From Thermococcaceae archaeon (lineage in GTDB: Archaea > Methanobacteriota_B > Thermococci > Thermococcales > Thermococcaceae): a stretch of DNA of 64,000 nt. Below, in pieces: positions 8,322 to 17,207 of the stretch (its first letter is position 1; the number at the start of each line of letters is the position of its first letter). The position numbers and the translations under genes were made by a program. The DNA is taken from positions 1-64,000 of the forward strand of contig JASGLT010000001.1 of the NCBI GenBank assembly GCA_030156945.1. The letters are read 5' to 3'. A model generated the notes under the pieces. The model worked only from the letters and a program-made list of their open reading frames with translations. It had not been told where the DNA came from and did no database searches.

Positions 8322-8390
8322 TCAGCGCGGCTCAGGCCGGCGAGAGCCGAAGCGATGGGGCCGCGCTGGACCAGGCTGCATTAACTTTTT
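8322..8390 (+). ncRNA. Candidate small structured RNA (GC-rich)
   Basis: A GC-rich island of about 60 bases lies between two genes. AGCGCGGC (8324-8331) and GCCGCGCT (8360-8367) are a perfect 8-base inverted repeat; an alternative fold pairs CAGC/GCTG (8323-8326 with 8375-8378) and GGCC/GGCC (8335-8338 with 8359-8362), leaving a large internal loop as in archaeal H/ACA guides. CCTTTAAG (8295-8302) would direct initiation near 8322, and TTAACTTTTT follows. I could not find a convincing ACA box or kink-turn, so the class is unknown. Confidence 0.4.
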
Positions 8391-8424
8391 AATCATCCTC
8401 CCCTTTATCACTCAGGGGTATACG

Positions 8425-9786
8425 ATGAGGAAGGCCCTGATCCCAGTGATACTCATCCTTATGCTCCTCCCTCGAACTTATGCGATGGAGCTCCACTATT
8501 ACCCGGACAGGGAGGCCTTAATCAGTTTTCTAAACTCAAATTCTTCCTACACTGTAGTGCCGGGGAACACGAGCTGGGCAAGAGGCTGGGCTCACTATAT
8601 CGACGCCCGGCTTTCTACGGTTAAACAACACGGGAGCGATTTCAAAGTACTCGTGGGGAACGTGGACACAAACCCCCTTATGAAGGAGCTGTGGAATGCC
8701 ACAGGCCTAACTCCAGAACTCTCTTTCGAGCCGATGGTGGTGGTTATCCCTGGAGTCGTGTTCATAACGGGGGACGAAGACAACATTTACCTCACCGAGC
8801 AAGCTTTCTCATCACTCTGGAACCCCTCCCCCGTATCGACGGTCCTTTTCGTTGTGCTTTTTATCCTAATAACCCTTCTATTCGGACTACCACTGCTGAA
8901 AACTCATACACATGCAGGAGCCTTTTACATTCTCGCAGTTTTTACGATAGCACTCTGGGCGCTAACCTCTCCGAGGATGGATTTTGCACCGGATTTCTTG
9001 AAGACCTTTTATCACGCCCTTAACGCCTGGGCAGGTGGGGAGCCAGGGAGTCCGGTGGAAGCACTCCTGGCGATTTCTTTTAAGTTCATGTCGCCGATAG
9101 AAGAAAACCTCATATACACCCAGTGGATATTCCTCCTAACGATCTCAGGCCTGACCTTCTACGTAGCCCCGAAAACCTCCAGAGAACTCGGATTCCTTCT
9201 TTTCGGCCTCCTATTTGCATCCCCCACCTTCAGGGGGTACATGCACTCCGTTAGCACTATCTCCCTTGGTGTACTCTTCTTCCTCCTTATACTTGCGTTT
9301 TTGAACAACATGAAGCCCCAAGTGGAGCTCAAAGACGTCATGATACAGCTCTTCCTCCTCGCACTTGTTACAGTCCCCAGCGTATTCATAAACCCCTACT
9401 TCTCCCTGATTCCCCTTGCCTTTGTTATAGGGTTCCCACGCCGGCCTCTCCGAAACACGGGGTATCTCGCAACGGGAATTATAGCCGTGATTTTGGCATA
9501 TATCGCATATCCTTCGTATGTTAAAGGCTTCCTTGCTTTTTCGGGAATAAGCCACTCAGAATTGGTAACTCTCGTTAAGGAGGGTCTTCCGGCAATTTTT
9601 GTCCTGGGATATCACCTCATAAGACACAACGGCATCTTTAGAAGAAGGGGACACACCAGCCTTCTGACTACCATGACTCTATTCTACACAGCGGTGCTTC
9701 CCTTCTCCCCGCTGATGTTTCCGTACTCCATGATCAGCCTCTTTGCATTGACCCTAAGGGCCCTCAACGTCCAGACTGAAACTTGA
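8425..9786 (+). CDS. Membrane protein of unknown function
   Basis: 453 residues. An N-terminal signal sequence (KALIPVILILMLLPRTYAM) is followed by an exported domain of about 110 residues and then roughly ten hydrophobic segments from residue 140 on. I recognise no named family. It has its own promoter (ACTTTTTAATCA at about 8384-8395) and GGGG Shine-Dalgarno. The stop overlaps the convergent DUF2110 gene by 23 bases. Confidence 0.8.
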   Translation: MRKALIPVILILMLLPRTYAMELHYYPDREALISFLNSNSSYTVVPGNTSWARGWAHYIDARLSTVKQHGSDFKVLVGNVDTNPLMKELWNATGLTPELSFEPMVVVIPGVVFITGDEDNIYLTEQAFSSLWNPSPVSTVLFVVLFILITLLFGLPLLKTHTHAGAFYILAVFTIALWALTSPRMDFAPDFLKTFYHALNAWAGGEPGSPVEALLAISFKFMSPIEENLIYTQWIFLLTISGLTFYVAPKTSRELGFLLFGLLFASPTFRGYMHSVSTISLGVLFFLLILAFLNNMKPQVELKDVMIQLFLLALVTVPSVFINPYFSLIPLAFVIGFPRRPLRNTGYLATGIIAVILAYIAYPSYVKGFLAFSGISHSELVTLVKEGLPAIFVLGYHLIRHNGIFRRRGHTSLLTTMTLFYTAVLPFSPLMFPYSMISLFALTLRALNVQTET

Positions 9787-10504
9787 CCGCCCCTATCATG
9801 GCCCCTTTGAGGTGAGGGCCTATCTCCTTTATAATGCCCGGGGCTTGCGTGCCCTTTTTGAGGACAACGAGAGTCTCCATGAGGCCAAGCTCCTCGATCC
9901 GCCTAACATCCCTACCATGGCCGGTCTTTATCAACGCGTTCTCCACGTTCTCCGTTATAGTTCCAGTTATAAAGAGCTTATCGTGACCGTCCTCAAGCCA
10001 GCCCTTCAGCCTTTTCAGGTACTCCTCCGAGAAAGCCACCTCAATTTCCCGGGCACCGAACTCAACGCTCTTGACCTCGACTTCCACAGGAAGGTTGTCC
10101 ACCCAGCCAAACCTTTTTATTAGCTCCCTGACCGGAAAGTCCCCGAAGAGAGACTTGAGGTAGTAAAGGGGTATAAGGGCGTCCTTCGGCGCAGGTCTAA
10201 AAATACCGATATCAACGTATGCCCCGTAGCCAACCTTTCCAAGGTCTATGAAGCGCCCTCTGTAGGTTTCACCCTCCATGAGTGCCCTGAGTGTATATGG
10301 AACCTCTCCAAACTCCTCACGTATCAGGTTAGCACTAACCTCCTCGTCCTCTCCGGACAGTGATACCTTGACCCAGTTCTTTACAGTCGCAGAAAGCTTC
10401 CAGGTTACCTCAAGTTCCCCCAGAAGGGCTTTCAACCTGCGGTCGAGCTTCATAAAGCCACTCCTATCCCCATAAACCTTCTCAAGAATAACGATTTCTT
10501 CCAT
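9764..10504 (-). CDS. DUF2110 family archaeal protein
   Basis: 246 residues, matching from memory the archaeal DUF2110 family found beside the TFE gene. The middle (about residues 75-105, GETYRGRFIDLGKVGYGAYVD) resembles an S1/OB-type RNA-binding strand pattern; this is an impression. ATG 10504 is preferred over ATG 10510 because GGGGAGG lies seven bases before it. It follows tfe with 37 bases between. Confidence 0.7.
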   Translation of the reverse strand: MEEIVILEKVYGDRSGFMKLDRRLKALLGELEVTWKLSATVKNWVKVSLSGEDEEVSANLIREEFGEVPYTLRALMEGETYRGRFIDLGKVGYGAYVDIGIFRPAPKDALIPLYYLKSLFGDFPVRELIKRFGWVDNLPVEVEVKSVEFGAREIEVAFSEEYLKRLKGWLEDGHDKLFITGTITENVENALIKTGHGRDVRRIEELGLMETLVVLKKGTQAPGIIKEIGPHLKGAMIGAVKFQSGR

Positions 10505-10541
10505 AAACATCCTCCCCGAAGTTCTTTTCCATTCATCTCAA

Positions 10542-11093
10542 TTATTTGGACTTCTTCTTTGAGGCGCTCTTTTTGGGTTTTTTCCTGAGCCCAAGCTCGA
10601 TTTCAAGCTCTTCTATCCTCTTTTTAAGCTCCTCCACGATCTCAGTGTTGTCGTACTGCATTAGCATCTCGCCGCAGATGGGACACTGGAACTCGTACTC
10701 CATCGCTTCATCGAAGGTAAGCTTCGGATGCCCCTCCTTGCCACACCAGTAGTAAATCTCGCTCGTCTCTTCTTCCAGCATTTCCTTGAGCTTTTTGAGT
10801 TCCGCCATCTTCTTAGCCCTCAGGATTTCCGGCAGCTTTTTGGTCTCGAGCCGCCAGTAATAGTAATACCAGCCGGTCTCCTTGTCCCTTATTCTCTTGA
10901 AGTCAGCCAGCCCCTCGTCGTAAAGAGCGTATAAAATCTTTCTAACAGTGTTAACCCTGATTCCAGTTTCCTCCGCAATTTCATCGTCGGTAATGTCGGG
11001 CTTCTTCTCGAGAACCTTTATTACCTCGATAGCCTCATCTCCCCCGATGTCCCTTGCGAGTTCTATAAGCTCCTTGTTTTTCCTCCTTGCCAC
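10542..11093 (-). CDS. tfe: Transcription initiation factor TFE, alpha subunit
   Basis: 183 residues. The N-terminal winged helix ([43 protein letters not shown] split over residues 18-60) helps open the promoter with RNA polymerase; a charged linker and zinc ribbon follow (YYWCGKEGH and FQCPICGE). A Lys-rich C-terminal tail (residues about 170-183) is typical of Thermococcales. It sits upstream of DUF2110 on the same strand. Confidence 0.95.
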   Translation of the reverse strand: MARRKNKELIELARDIGGDEAIEVIKVLEKKPDITDDEIAEETGIRVNTVRKILYALYDEGLADFKRIRDKETGWYYYYWRLETKKLPEILRAKKMAELKKLKEMLEEETSEIYYWCGKEGHPKLTFDEAMEYEFQCPICGEMLMQYDNTEIVEELKKRIEELEIELGLRKKPKKSASKKKSK

Positions 11094-11227
11094 GCCAATG
11101 CCCCCAGCTACTTGATTTTTATCGCATCATGGTAACGTACGGACGCCTCAATAAAACTCTATGTTCCCGGGGATATATATAGCTTATTGTCGAGAGAACA
11201 GCTCCAATGCGCAAAAAAGAGCATTGA

Positions 11228-11512
11228 TTAGTTGGTAAAATACTCGTCAAGAAGTTCCTTGGCTGAGGGTTTGTAGAGCTCAAGAACCTCAATACCTTCA
11301 ATTACGTTACCTTCTTTAAGCTTTAACCTAACTTTCCCCCCATAAACCTGGAGATCGTCAAGCATTCCGTATATTGCATCCTCCGCCTCAAGAGGAGTCT
11401 TGAACTTCATAACGAATTCCCCATCAGGCGTTATGAGCTTGACCCAGTACTCATTCTTTCTTTTAAAGGGTCTCGTGACCTTTGGCTTGAAGTTCTCCAC
11501 GATGATTTCCAA
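11228..11512 (-). CDS. Conserved hypothetical protein, 94 residues
   Basis: A small mixed alpha/beta protein (KNEYWVKLITPDGEFVMKF, then LEAEDAIYGMLDDLQVYGG and a strand-rich end). I do not recognise a family. It is independently transcribed, with GATAA-poor flanks and a GTGAAG ribosome site ahead of the ATG. Codon use looks like that of its neighbours. Confidence 0.7.
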   Translation of the reverse strand: MEIIVENFKPKVTRPFKRKNEYWVKLITPDGEFVMKFKTPLEAEDAIYGMLDDLQVYGGKVRLKLKEGNVIEGIEVLELYKPSAKELLDEYFTN

Positions 11513-11701
11513 TTACTTCACCTCCAGCCACAGCACTTTATCTCTCTAAGAGAGTTAAAATACGGATTTTTAAGCATTGTGATTGCTCATGTATCAGACA
11601 AATAATTCGAACCAAAAGGATGCAAAGGGTAGAAAGTGAAACATGGGTGTGATTATTCAACAAGAGCGAAGAAAGATAAGCCTCATAGACAGGGGAAAGC
11701 A

Positions 11702-12589
11702 TCAAAACGGCAGCTCAAGGCCCAGTTTGTTGGCAATGTCCCTGACCTCATTAATGCCTACTATAGCACTTCTAGCCCCCACTTTTTGAACGGTGAGATA
11801 CGCGAGGAGCATCCCGAGTCTTGCACCCTCTTCCAGGCTCCAGCCGTTTAAAACGCCGTAAACTACGCCGGCATCAAAAGCATCCCCAGCCCCAGTGGAA
11901 TCCACAACTTCAGCACTGAGTCCCCGTATCTCGGCAACTTTTCCATTCTCATCCCTAACGATAGCCCCACCACCATTTAGGGTAATTATCAAGTTCTTTG
12001 CTTTGGAAAGGGATGGATCGAGAGCTCCATACTTCCTGCGGAACTCGTCTTCGTTCATTAAAAGGTAGTGCACCCTCTTCTCGACGTCCTGGGACAGTGG
12101 AGCCTCACCTATATCCAGAGAGACCGGTATGCCCTTTTCGTTCGCAAAATCTACCACGCTTTTTATAAGCTCAGGGGGGTTTGAAGAGAGGTGAATGTGC
12201 CTAGTTCTCGAAAGATAGTTGAAATCGGGTCTTTTGAGCAGGTTAGCGCCGGGATACTTCACGATCCTCTTGTCATCACCATGAACCATGACTACAGCGA
12301 CCCCAGAAGGCGCATCAACTACCTGGATTCCCGACGTATCAACCCCTATTCTCTCGAAGTATTCAATGTGAGCTTTTCCTATCTCATCCCTCCCCACGGC
12401 CCCAATGTAGCCGGTTTTAAGCCTAAAATGAGCCAGCCAGGATATGGTGTTGGCAGCAGCCCCCCCAAGACCGAAATGGGCTCCTCTGGCATTAACCTTC
12501 TCGTGGAACTCCGGAAACCTATCAAGGAGCAGTATGATATCGTAGTTGAGGTTTCCGATGCCCACAACATCGAACTTATCCACCCCCAT
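11702..12589 (-). CDS. PfkB-family carbohydrate/nucleoside kinase
   Basis: 295 residues of the ribokinase fold. The substrate-side [12 protein letters not shown] is at about residue 40, and the PfkB C-terminal signature [17 protein letters not shown] has the catalytic Asp. T. kodakarensis has a nucleoside (cytidine) kinase of this family in the same part of its genome, so a nucleoside substrate is plausible but not proved. The frame is open to 12697, but that extension is the translation of a dispersed repeat (12643-12692). ATG 12589 follows GGGGGGTG and begins directly before the first beta strand. Confidence 0.88.
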   Translation of the reverse strand: MGVDKFDVVGIGNLNYDIILLLDRFPEFHEKVNARGAHFGLGGAAANTISWLAHFRLKTGYIGAVGRDEIGKAHIEYFERIGVDTSGIQVVDAPSGVAVVMVHGDDKRIVKYPGANLLKRPDFNYLSRTRHIHLSSNPPELIKSVVDFANEKGIPVSLDIGEAPLSQDVEKRVHYLLMNEDEFRRKYGALDPSLSKAKNLIITLNGGGAIVRDENGKVAEIRGLSAEVVDSTGAGDAFDAGVVYGVLNGWSLEEGARLGMLLAYLTVQKVGARSAIVGINEVRDIANKLGLELPF

Positions 12590-12642
12590 CACCCCCCTCA
12601 AAGATTTCCCCACACCAGTTAAAACCTTGTGGTATGTTTTGG

Positions 12643-12692
12643 AAGCTTTTAGAAAAAGCTTGACCAAGGAAACTTTTCTGGCGAAAAGTTTC
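12643..12692. repeat. Double-hairpin repeat, copy 1
   Basis: AAGCTTTT/AAAAGCTT (12643-12650, 12654-12661) is followed after GACCAAG by GAAACTTTTC/GAAAAGTTTC (12669-12678, 12683-12692). The arrangement recurs at 12957-13007. Confidence 0.8.
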
Positions 12693-12812
12693 ATCAAAAG
12701 GCACCTTCCCCATGAGAATGCCGGGGGCTAATCATGCACTCTTTTCATTCTCACCCCCTAAGGAAGGTTTAACTCTGAAAGTAGCTTTTTTATGAAGTTT
12801 GCTTTTTGTTCT

Positions 12813-12829
12813 GGCGTCCTCCGGACGCT
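12813..12829. repeat. Covarying hairpin element, copy 1
   Basis: GGCGTCC-TCC-GGACGCT, a 7-pair stem (outer pair G-T) with a 3-base loop. A T-rich tract precedes it and TTTGTGAGGGGCAAAC follows, the family tail. Confidence 0.7.
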
Positions 12830-12956
12830 TTGTGAGGGGCAAACACTTTTAGAAGAGTAAACGAGGAGTGAACCCCTCTCAAGTTTGTATTTCCAGAAGA
12901 GCACATCCTTTTCCAACATCCGTTAAGGGCGCTTGAACGAGGGTGAAAGCGGCGTT

Positions 12957-13007
12957 GAAGCTTTTAGAAAAAAGCTTCACCAAGGAAACTTTGCCCCGCA
13001 AAGTTTC
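12957..13007. repeat. Double-hairpin repeat, copy 2
   Basis: GAAGCTTTT/AAAAGCTTC (12957-12965, 12970-12978) is followed by GAAACTTTGC/GCAAAGTTTC (12985-12994, 12998-13007). Same layout as copy 1, with pair changes in both stems. Single or rearranged copies occur near 13222-13265, 13505-13530, 13720-13745, 62200-62235, 62460-62495 and 62765. Confidence 0.8.
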
Positions 13008-13125
13008 ATCAAAGTTTGTGGTTCTTGTTTAACGGGTCTTTCGATATGATTTTCCTTTTGAATGCCATCCTGGATTGTGGATTCCAATTTTATTCGCTTG
13101 CTCTTTATGAGTTTTCTCTGTAATC

Positions 13126-13142
13126 GACGCCCCTCGGGCGTT
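13126..13142. repeat. Covarying hairpin element, copy 2
   Basis: GACGCCC-CTC-GGGCGTT, outer pair G-T, followed by ATACTGCGAGTAAACCC. T-rich TTTTCTCTG lies upstream. Confidence 0.8.
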
Positions 13143-13388
13143 ATACTGCGAGTAAACCCATTAAAAACCGCCAATTGGGCATTGAGAATCACTAAAACCC
13201 ATCAATTTAACAAGGACATTCGTTTTTTGATGAAACTTTTCACCAGCGAGCTTTTGGAAAAAGCTTGACCAAAAGCGCGCCCTTCTCTTTAACTTACTCC
13301 TTGGTGAGCGTATGCTCCACCAGAAGGCAACCTTGCGAGGGTTTAACTCCAAGATCTCCCAGCCAATTGTGATTTTGACTTTCTTTTT

Positions 13389-13405
13389 AGTGCCCTTCGG
13401 GCACT
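13389..13405. repeat. Covarying hairpin element, copy 3
   Basis: AGTGCCC-TTC-GGGCACT, perfect 7-pair stem; relative to copy 4 two pairs have changed on both sides. Followed by ATACTGTGAGAGAAAATCC. Confidence 0.8.
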
Positions 13406-13615
13406 ATACTGTGAGAGAAAATCCTGTTAAACCCGACAAGTTAGTGAGTAAACCCACTCGAAAGTCATCTCATTAAAAACGCATACTCTTTTTCCGCCAG
13501 CGCTGAAGCTTTTAGAAAAAGCTTCACCAAAAGCTTGAATGTCCTCGAGAATTGGCTTGATACGGTTAGAGTCTCTTGATAGATGGGCGGATGAATGTGG
13601 GTTTTCTCTCTTTTT

Positions 13616-13632
13616 AACGCCCGAAGGGCGTT
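13616..13632. repeat. Covarying hairpin element, copy 4
   Basis: AACGCCC-GAA-GGGCGTT, perfect 7-pair stem, preceded by CTCTCTTTTT and followed by ATATTGTTAGCAAACCCC. Confidence 0.8.
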
Positions 13633-13747
13633 ATATTGTTAGCAAACCCCTTGGAAAATCGATGGTTAAATCAAGAGAATCACTGAAAACTTGACAGTAA
13701 AAAAGGACATTCGTTTTTTGATGAAACTTTGCTCAGCAAAGTTTCTA

Positions 13748-13887
13748 TGGTGGGGGCGCGGGGATTTGAACCCCGGTCCGCGGGTTTCTCCGGGTCAGAG
13801 CTCCAAAGGCTCATCCCCAATCAGCAAACCCGCAAGTCCTCATACCTCTGGAGCCCGCGATGATGGACCAGGCTACACCACGCCCCC
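13748..13887 (-). tRNA. tRNA-Trp (CCA) with an intron that contains a box C/D guide
   Basis: Acceptor strands GGGGGCG (13881-13887) and CGCCCCC (13752-13758), discriminator A and encoded CCA (13748-13750). The anticodon loop CTCCAG-A is split by an intron of about 65 bases after position 37. The intron has C-like ATGAGGA (13837-13843), D' CTGA (13821-13824), C'-like ATGAG (about 13811-13815) and D CTGA (13795-13798). The D guide pairs across the anticodon so that the fifth base upstream opposes C34; the D' guide places C39. This matches the known self-guiding archaeal tRNA-Trp intron. Confidence 0.95.
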
Positions 13888-13915
13888 AGTCAGCTTAACC
13901 TAATCAGTGCCCGGT

Positions 13916-14755
13916 TTATAAGCTTTGCCCTCCCCTTCCGACGACTATGCCAGTTACGATGAACGCTAACCCCAAGACCGTCGATGCCTCTATTTTCTCA
14001 CCCACTACGATTGAGATGAACAGGAGGCTAAGGAAGGGCACGAGATAGGCAAGGTTGGAGGCGAATGAAAGATCACTCTCAAGAGCCCTGTGCCACAGAA
14101 GGAAAGTTATCCCCATTTCGAACAGGCCTGCATATACAGCTCCGACAAGAGCAGGAGGGGAGGGGATTGAAAAATCTCCAGTGAGAGCCATGGCAATGCT
14201 CACGTAAACAAATCCAAACAGAAAGTTCCAGAACATCTTCTCGACTGACTCCCTCCCGTCTTTAACGTTCAGAAGCCAGTAGGTGGCCCATATCACCGCA
14301 CTGCTGAAAGCCAGGCCAACCCCGAGGGTATCGGTGAAGTTTAGAGAGGTTACACTGCCCCTGGTAGCAACGATAACGGCTCCAAAAAAGCCCATGATAA
14401 GACCGATGAAAGTTCTGACTCCAGGCCTGGTTCCTAGGAGGGGTATTGAAAGTATAACGAGCATCAGAGGCCAAGTGTAGTTAAGTGCCTGGGCCTCCTG
14501 GGCCGGGAGGCGCTCGTAAGCCGAAAAGAGAACCGTATAGTAGAGGAACGGGTTCAAAAAGCCGAGGTAAGCGGAGCTAAGATTTTCCCTGCGCACCGAG
14601 AAGCGCCTCAAGTAGAGTACACTCAGCACAGAGAGGGAAGTCAGCGAAGCGTAAAACAGTAGCTGAAGGGGACTCAACTGCCTCAGCGTCAGCTTAAAGA
14701 CCGCAGCTACAGTTGACCAGAGGAATACTGCAAGTATGGCGTGTGCTCTGGACAT
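13916..14755 (-). CDS. EamA/DMT-family transporter
   Basis: 279 residues with about ten membrane segments in two EamA repeats (residues about 5-135 and 145-275). WSTVAAVFKLTL at the N terminus and the second-repeat WATYWLLNVKDG and GLFEMGITFLLWHRAL are typical of drug/metabolite exporters of the inner membrane. The substrate cannot be inferred. It stands alone between tRNA-Trp and gcvT. Confidence 0.88.
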   Translation of the reverse strand: MSRAHAILAVFLWSTVAAVFKLTLRQLSPLQLLFYASLTSLSVLSVLYLRRFSVRRENLSSAYLGFLNPFLYYTVLFSAYERLPAQEAQALNYTWPLMLVILSIPLLGTRPGVRTFIGLIMGFFGAVIVATRGSVTSLNFTDTLGVGLAFSSAVIWATYWLLNVKDGRESVEKMFWNFLFGFVYVSIAMALTGDFSIPSPPALVGAVYAGLFEMGITFLLWHRALESDLSFASNLAYLVPFLSLLFISIVVGEKIEASTVLGLAFIVTGIVVGRGGQSL

Positions 14756-14979
14756 GTTCGGGATAAAACAGGCAGGAAATAAAAAGTTATTGCCCCATAG
14801 TTACATTCTCTCGAACTACCCGGATTTACACCCCCAATCCAAATACCGCTAATCTTTTTCAGCTCCCAGGAGAGTCCTGAGAGCCTTGAACCTTACGACA
14901 ATCCTGGCCTTGGACTAAGATAATCAAGTTTTCCCATGCCAAAGAACAGGAGGAAAAAGGAGGAAAAATAAGGAGAGGC
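14756..14979. other. Intergenic, no feature recognised
   Basis: 224 bases between the EamA and gcvT genes. Apart from a purine-rich AGGAGGAAAAAGG stretch next to the gcvT stop, nothing resembling a gene or RNA was seen. Confidence 0.5.
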
Positions 14980-16176
14980 TCACTCCTCCCTGAAGAGGCC
15001 GTACTTCTTCGGGTCATAGAAGGGTGGAGTGACTGTGACTGCCTTCTTGAGCTTGTCCCTTATCTCGACCTCGATTTCAACGCCTGGAACCGCGTACTCT
15101 GGCTTGACGAAGGCTATTCCAATGCCTATGCCGAGGAGAGGTGAGAGTGTTCCACTGGTGACCTCGCCGATGAGCTCACCGTCCTTGTAGACCTTGTAGC
15201 CCTCCCTCGGGACGCCTTTGTCAACCATCTTGAAGTGCACCATCTTGCTCGGCAGTCCGCGCTCCCTCTGCTTGAGGAGTGCCTCCTTTCCTATGAACTC
15301 CTTGTCCCAGAAGATTGCGAACTCAAGGTTGGCCTGAAGCGGTGTGACCTCGTCTATGTCCGTACTGAGGAGCTGCTTCTCCTTGGTCTCGTTGCCGTAG
15401 AGGGTATAACCAGCCTCAAGCCTGAGGGTATCACGAGCACCGAGTCCGGCAGGCTTTATACCGTACTTCTCCCCAACTTCGAGGATGGTCTTCCAGACGT
15501 GGAGGGCCTTCTCTGGCTCGCCCCTCTTGCTCGGGTCGGGGTGGTAAGGGTTTGCATCCTCGATATAAACCTCAAAGCCGTTCTCTCCAGTGTAGCCGCT
15601 CCTTGAGAGGAGCATCTTTATGCCATCCAGTTCAACCCATCTGGCCTGGAACCACCACATCTCGTTGATGTCTATGCCGAAGAGGTCTTTGGCCAGATCC
15701 CTCGCTTTTGGCCCCTGCACCGCGAACATTGCAATGTCGTAGGTCTTGTTCTCTATCTCAAGGTCTATGTCGCCGAACTTCTCAATCCCGCGCTTGAAGG
15801 CGTTGAACCAGGCATCGAGCTTCTCGAAGGCATCGCTGTCGCATATCATCAGGTACTCGTCGTTCCCCATGTTAAAGACGAGAGTTTCGTCCTTAATAGC
15901 ACCCCTCTCGTTGAGGACAAGCGTGTAGGTTCCGCTTATGGCCGGGGGCTTGCTTATGTCGTTAGTGGTGACGTACTGGAGGAACTCAAGGGCGTCTTTA
16001 CCGCGGAAAACTATCTCCCCCATGTGGGAAGTATCAAAAACCCCAACACCATTTCTAACGGCCAGGTGCTCCTCCTTTATGCTGGAGTACCAGATGGGCA
16101 TCTCCCAGCCTGCGAACTCCTCAACTTTCTTGGCATGCTCCTTGTGCCAGTCGAAGAGGTGAACCCTTTTGACCAT
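14980..16176 (-). CDS. gcvT: Aminomethyltransferase, glycine cleavage T protein
   Basis: 398 residues. The T protein releases ammonia from the aminomethyl-lipoyl H protein and passes the methylene to the pterin cofactor. Family stretches include [46 protein letters not shown] and [24 protein letters not shown] 16176 follows GGTGG at six bases; a start nine bases further upstream is less likely. It is divergent from the USP gene. The lipoate ligase at 61.4 kb could serve the same system. Confidence 0.95.
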   Translation of the reverse strand: MVKRVHLFDWHKEHAKKVEEFAGWEMPIWYSSIKEEHLAVRNGVGVFDTSHMGEIVFRGKDALEFLQYVTTNDISKPPAISGTYTLVLNERGAIKDETLVFNMGNDEYLMICDSDAFEKLDAWFNAFKRGIEKFGDIDLEIENKTYDIAMFAVQGPKARDLAKDLFGIDINEMWWFQARWVELDGIKMLLSRSGYTGENGFEVYIEDANPYHPDPSKRGEPEKALHVWKTILEVGEKYGIKPAGLGARDTLRLEAGYTLYGNETKEKQLLSTDIDEVTPLQANLEFAIFWDKEFIGKEALLKQRERGLPSKMVHFKMVDKGVPREGYKVYKDGELIGEVTSGTLSPLLGIGIGIAFVKPEYAVPGVEIEVEIRDKLKKAVTVTPPFYDPKKYGLFREE

Positions 16177-16278
16177 GGCAACCACCGTTTAGACTTGGAT
16201 GTGACCGTTATAATCCTTTCTAATACACGGGCAACAGTAATAAACTCTGGAGTACAAATATATACCGGGTGATTGAAA

Positions 16279-17118
16279 ATGTTCGAGAGCGTTTTGTATC
16301 CGACAGACTTCTCCGATGTCTCCCTACATGCCCTCCGTCACTGCATTCCAGAACTCATAAAGCACGGCATCAAGAAGCTCCACCTGGTTCACGTCATAGA
16401 CATAACGGTTGCGGAGTTTGAGGCCTTTGAGCTTGAGGAGATTTACAGGGAGAGACTTGAGGAGATTGCAAGGGAGTTACAAGGAAAGGGAGCCGCCATA
16501 GAGAGTGAAGTTAGGATCGGCATCCCATCAATAGAGATCGCCTCCGTAGCCGAGGAGAAGGGAATAGACCTCATAGTGGTCCCCAGCGCTGGTGAAAACA
16601 TCTGGAGAATAATGTTCGTGGGCAGTACTGCATCCAACCTCGTAAGGGCGACGAAGAGGCCTGTTCTTCTCCTTAAGTACATGAAAAAGGAAGAAGGGGG
16701 TTTTGAGCTCTCGGGCAGCTGTGAGGAGATTTTCAAGAGACCGCTTATAGCCCTCGATTTCTCGGAATGCTCAATAAAGATTCTCAACACGGTAAGAAAG
16801 TTCCAGGAGCACGTGGAGAGGGCAATCCTGCTCCACTCGGTAGACTACGGCAAGATCGATGAGCTCGAAAACAACATTGAACGGGCAAAAGAGAACCTCA
16901 AAAAATCCTCAAAAGGCCTGAACGTCCCCTGCGAAGAGGAGGTTACTGTGGGATCGGCATCCCAGGCTATCATTGGAATGTCGCTTGCAAAGAACGCGAC
17001 CCTAATAGTAATCGGCAAGAAGGGAAGGAGCGTCATAAGGGACCTTATACTCGGCTCAACGGCGGAGAGAGTCATGAGGGACTCAAAACTCCCGGTGCTC
17101 CTCGTCCCGTGTGAATGA
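16279..17118 (+). CDS. Tandem universal stress protein
   Basis: 279 residues holding two USP domains (about 1-135 and 150-279). Each begins with the strand pattern VLYPTDFSD / PLIALDFSE. Domain 1 ends in VVPSAGENIWRIMFVGSTASNLVRATKRPVLLL, domain 2 in VIGKKGRSVIRDLILGSTAERVMRDSKLPVLLV; the G-x2-R-x9-GS/T loop that binds ATP is good in domain 2 and altered in domain 1. ATG 16279 follows GGTGA. Confidence 0.9.
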   Translation: MFESVLYPTDFSDVSLHALRHCIPELIKHGIKKLHLVHVIDITVAEFEAFELEEIYRERLEEIARELQGKGAAIESEVRIGIPSIEIASVAEEKGIDLIVVPSAGENIWRIMFVGSTASNLVRATKRPVLLLKYMKKEEGGFELSGSCEEIFKRPLIALDFSECSIKILNTVRKFQEHVERAILLHSVDYGKIDELENNIERAKENLKKSSKGLNVPCEEEVTVGSASQAIIGMSLAKNATLIVIGKKGRSVIRDLILGSTAERVMRDSKLPVLLVPCE

Positions 17119-17207
17119 CCTCAGACTGGAACGGCTTCCACATCAAGTTCGGTAGCTACCCTGTTGCCATCATCGGTCGCTTTTACTTTTTGCCCGGCCT
17201 TATAAAC

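Larger units (their letters stand above)
12600..13747. repeat. Repeat-rich non-coding region upstream of tRNA-Trp
   Basis: About 1.1 kb without a credible gene. It contains four copies of a covarying GC hairpin element (12813, 13126, 13389, 13616; units about 227-313 bases apart) and several double hairpins of the AAGCTTTT / GAAACTTTGC kind. Other shared pieces are AAGGACATTCG (13212 and 13706) and CCGCCAGCGCT (13497). Open frames here translate the repeats and are not genes. Confidence 0.8.

Noticed and set aside
8324-8379. tRNA-like gene on the minus strand
   Set aside because: The reverse strand contains GCAGCCTGGTCCAG, like a tRNA D-arm, but no T-loop GGTTCAAAT and no acceptor stem follow.
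12590-12697. N-terminal extension of the PfkB kinase
   Set aside because: It translates a dispersed double-hairpin repeat, and a strong ribosome site precedes ATG 12589.
12600-13747. CRISPR array
   Set aside because: The repeats are hairpins of variable sequence at irregular spacing of 227-313 bases, with no constant direct repeat or spacers.
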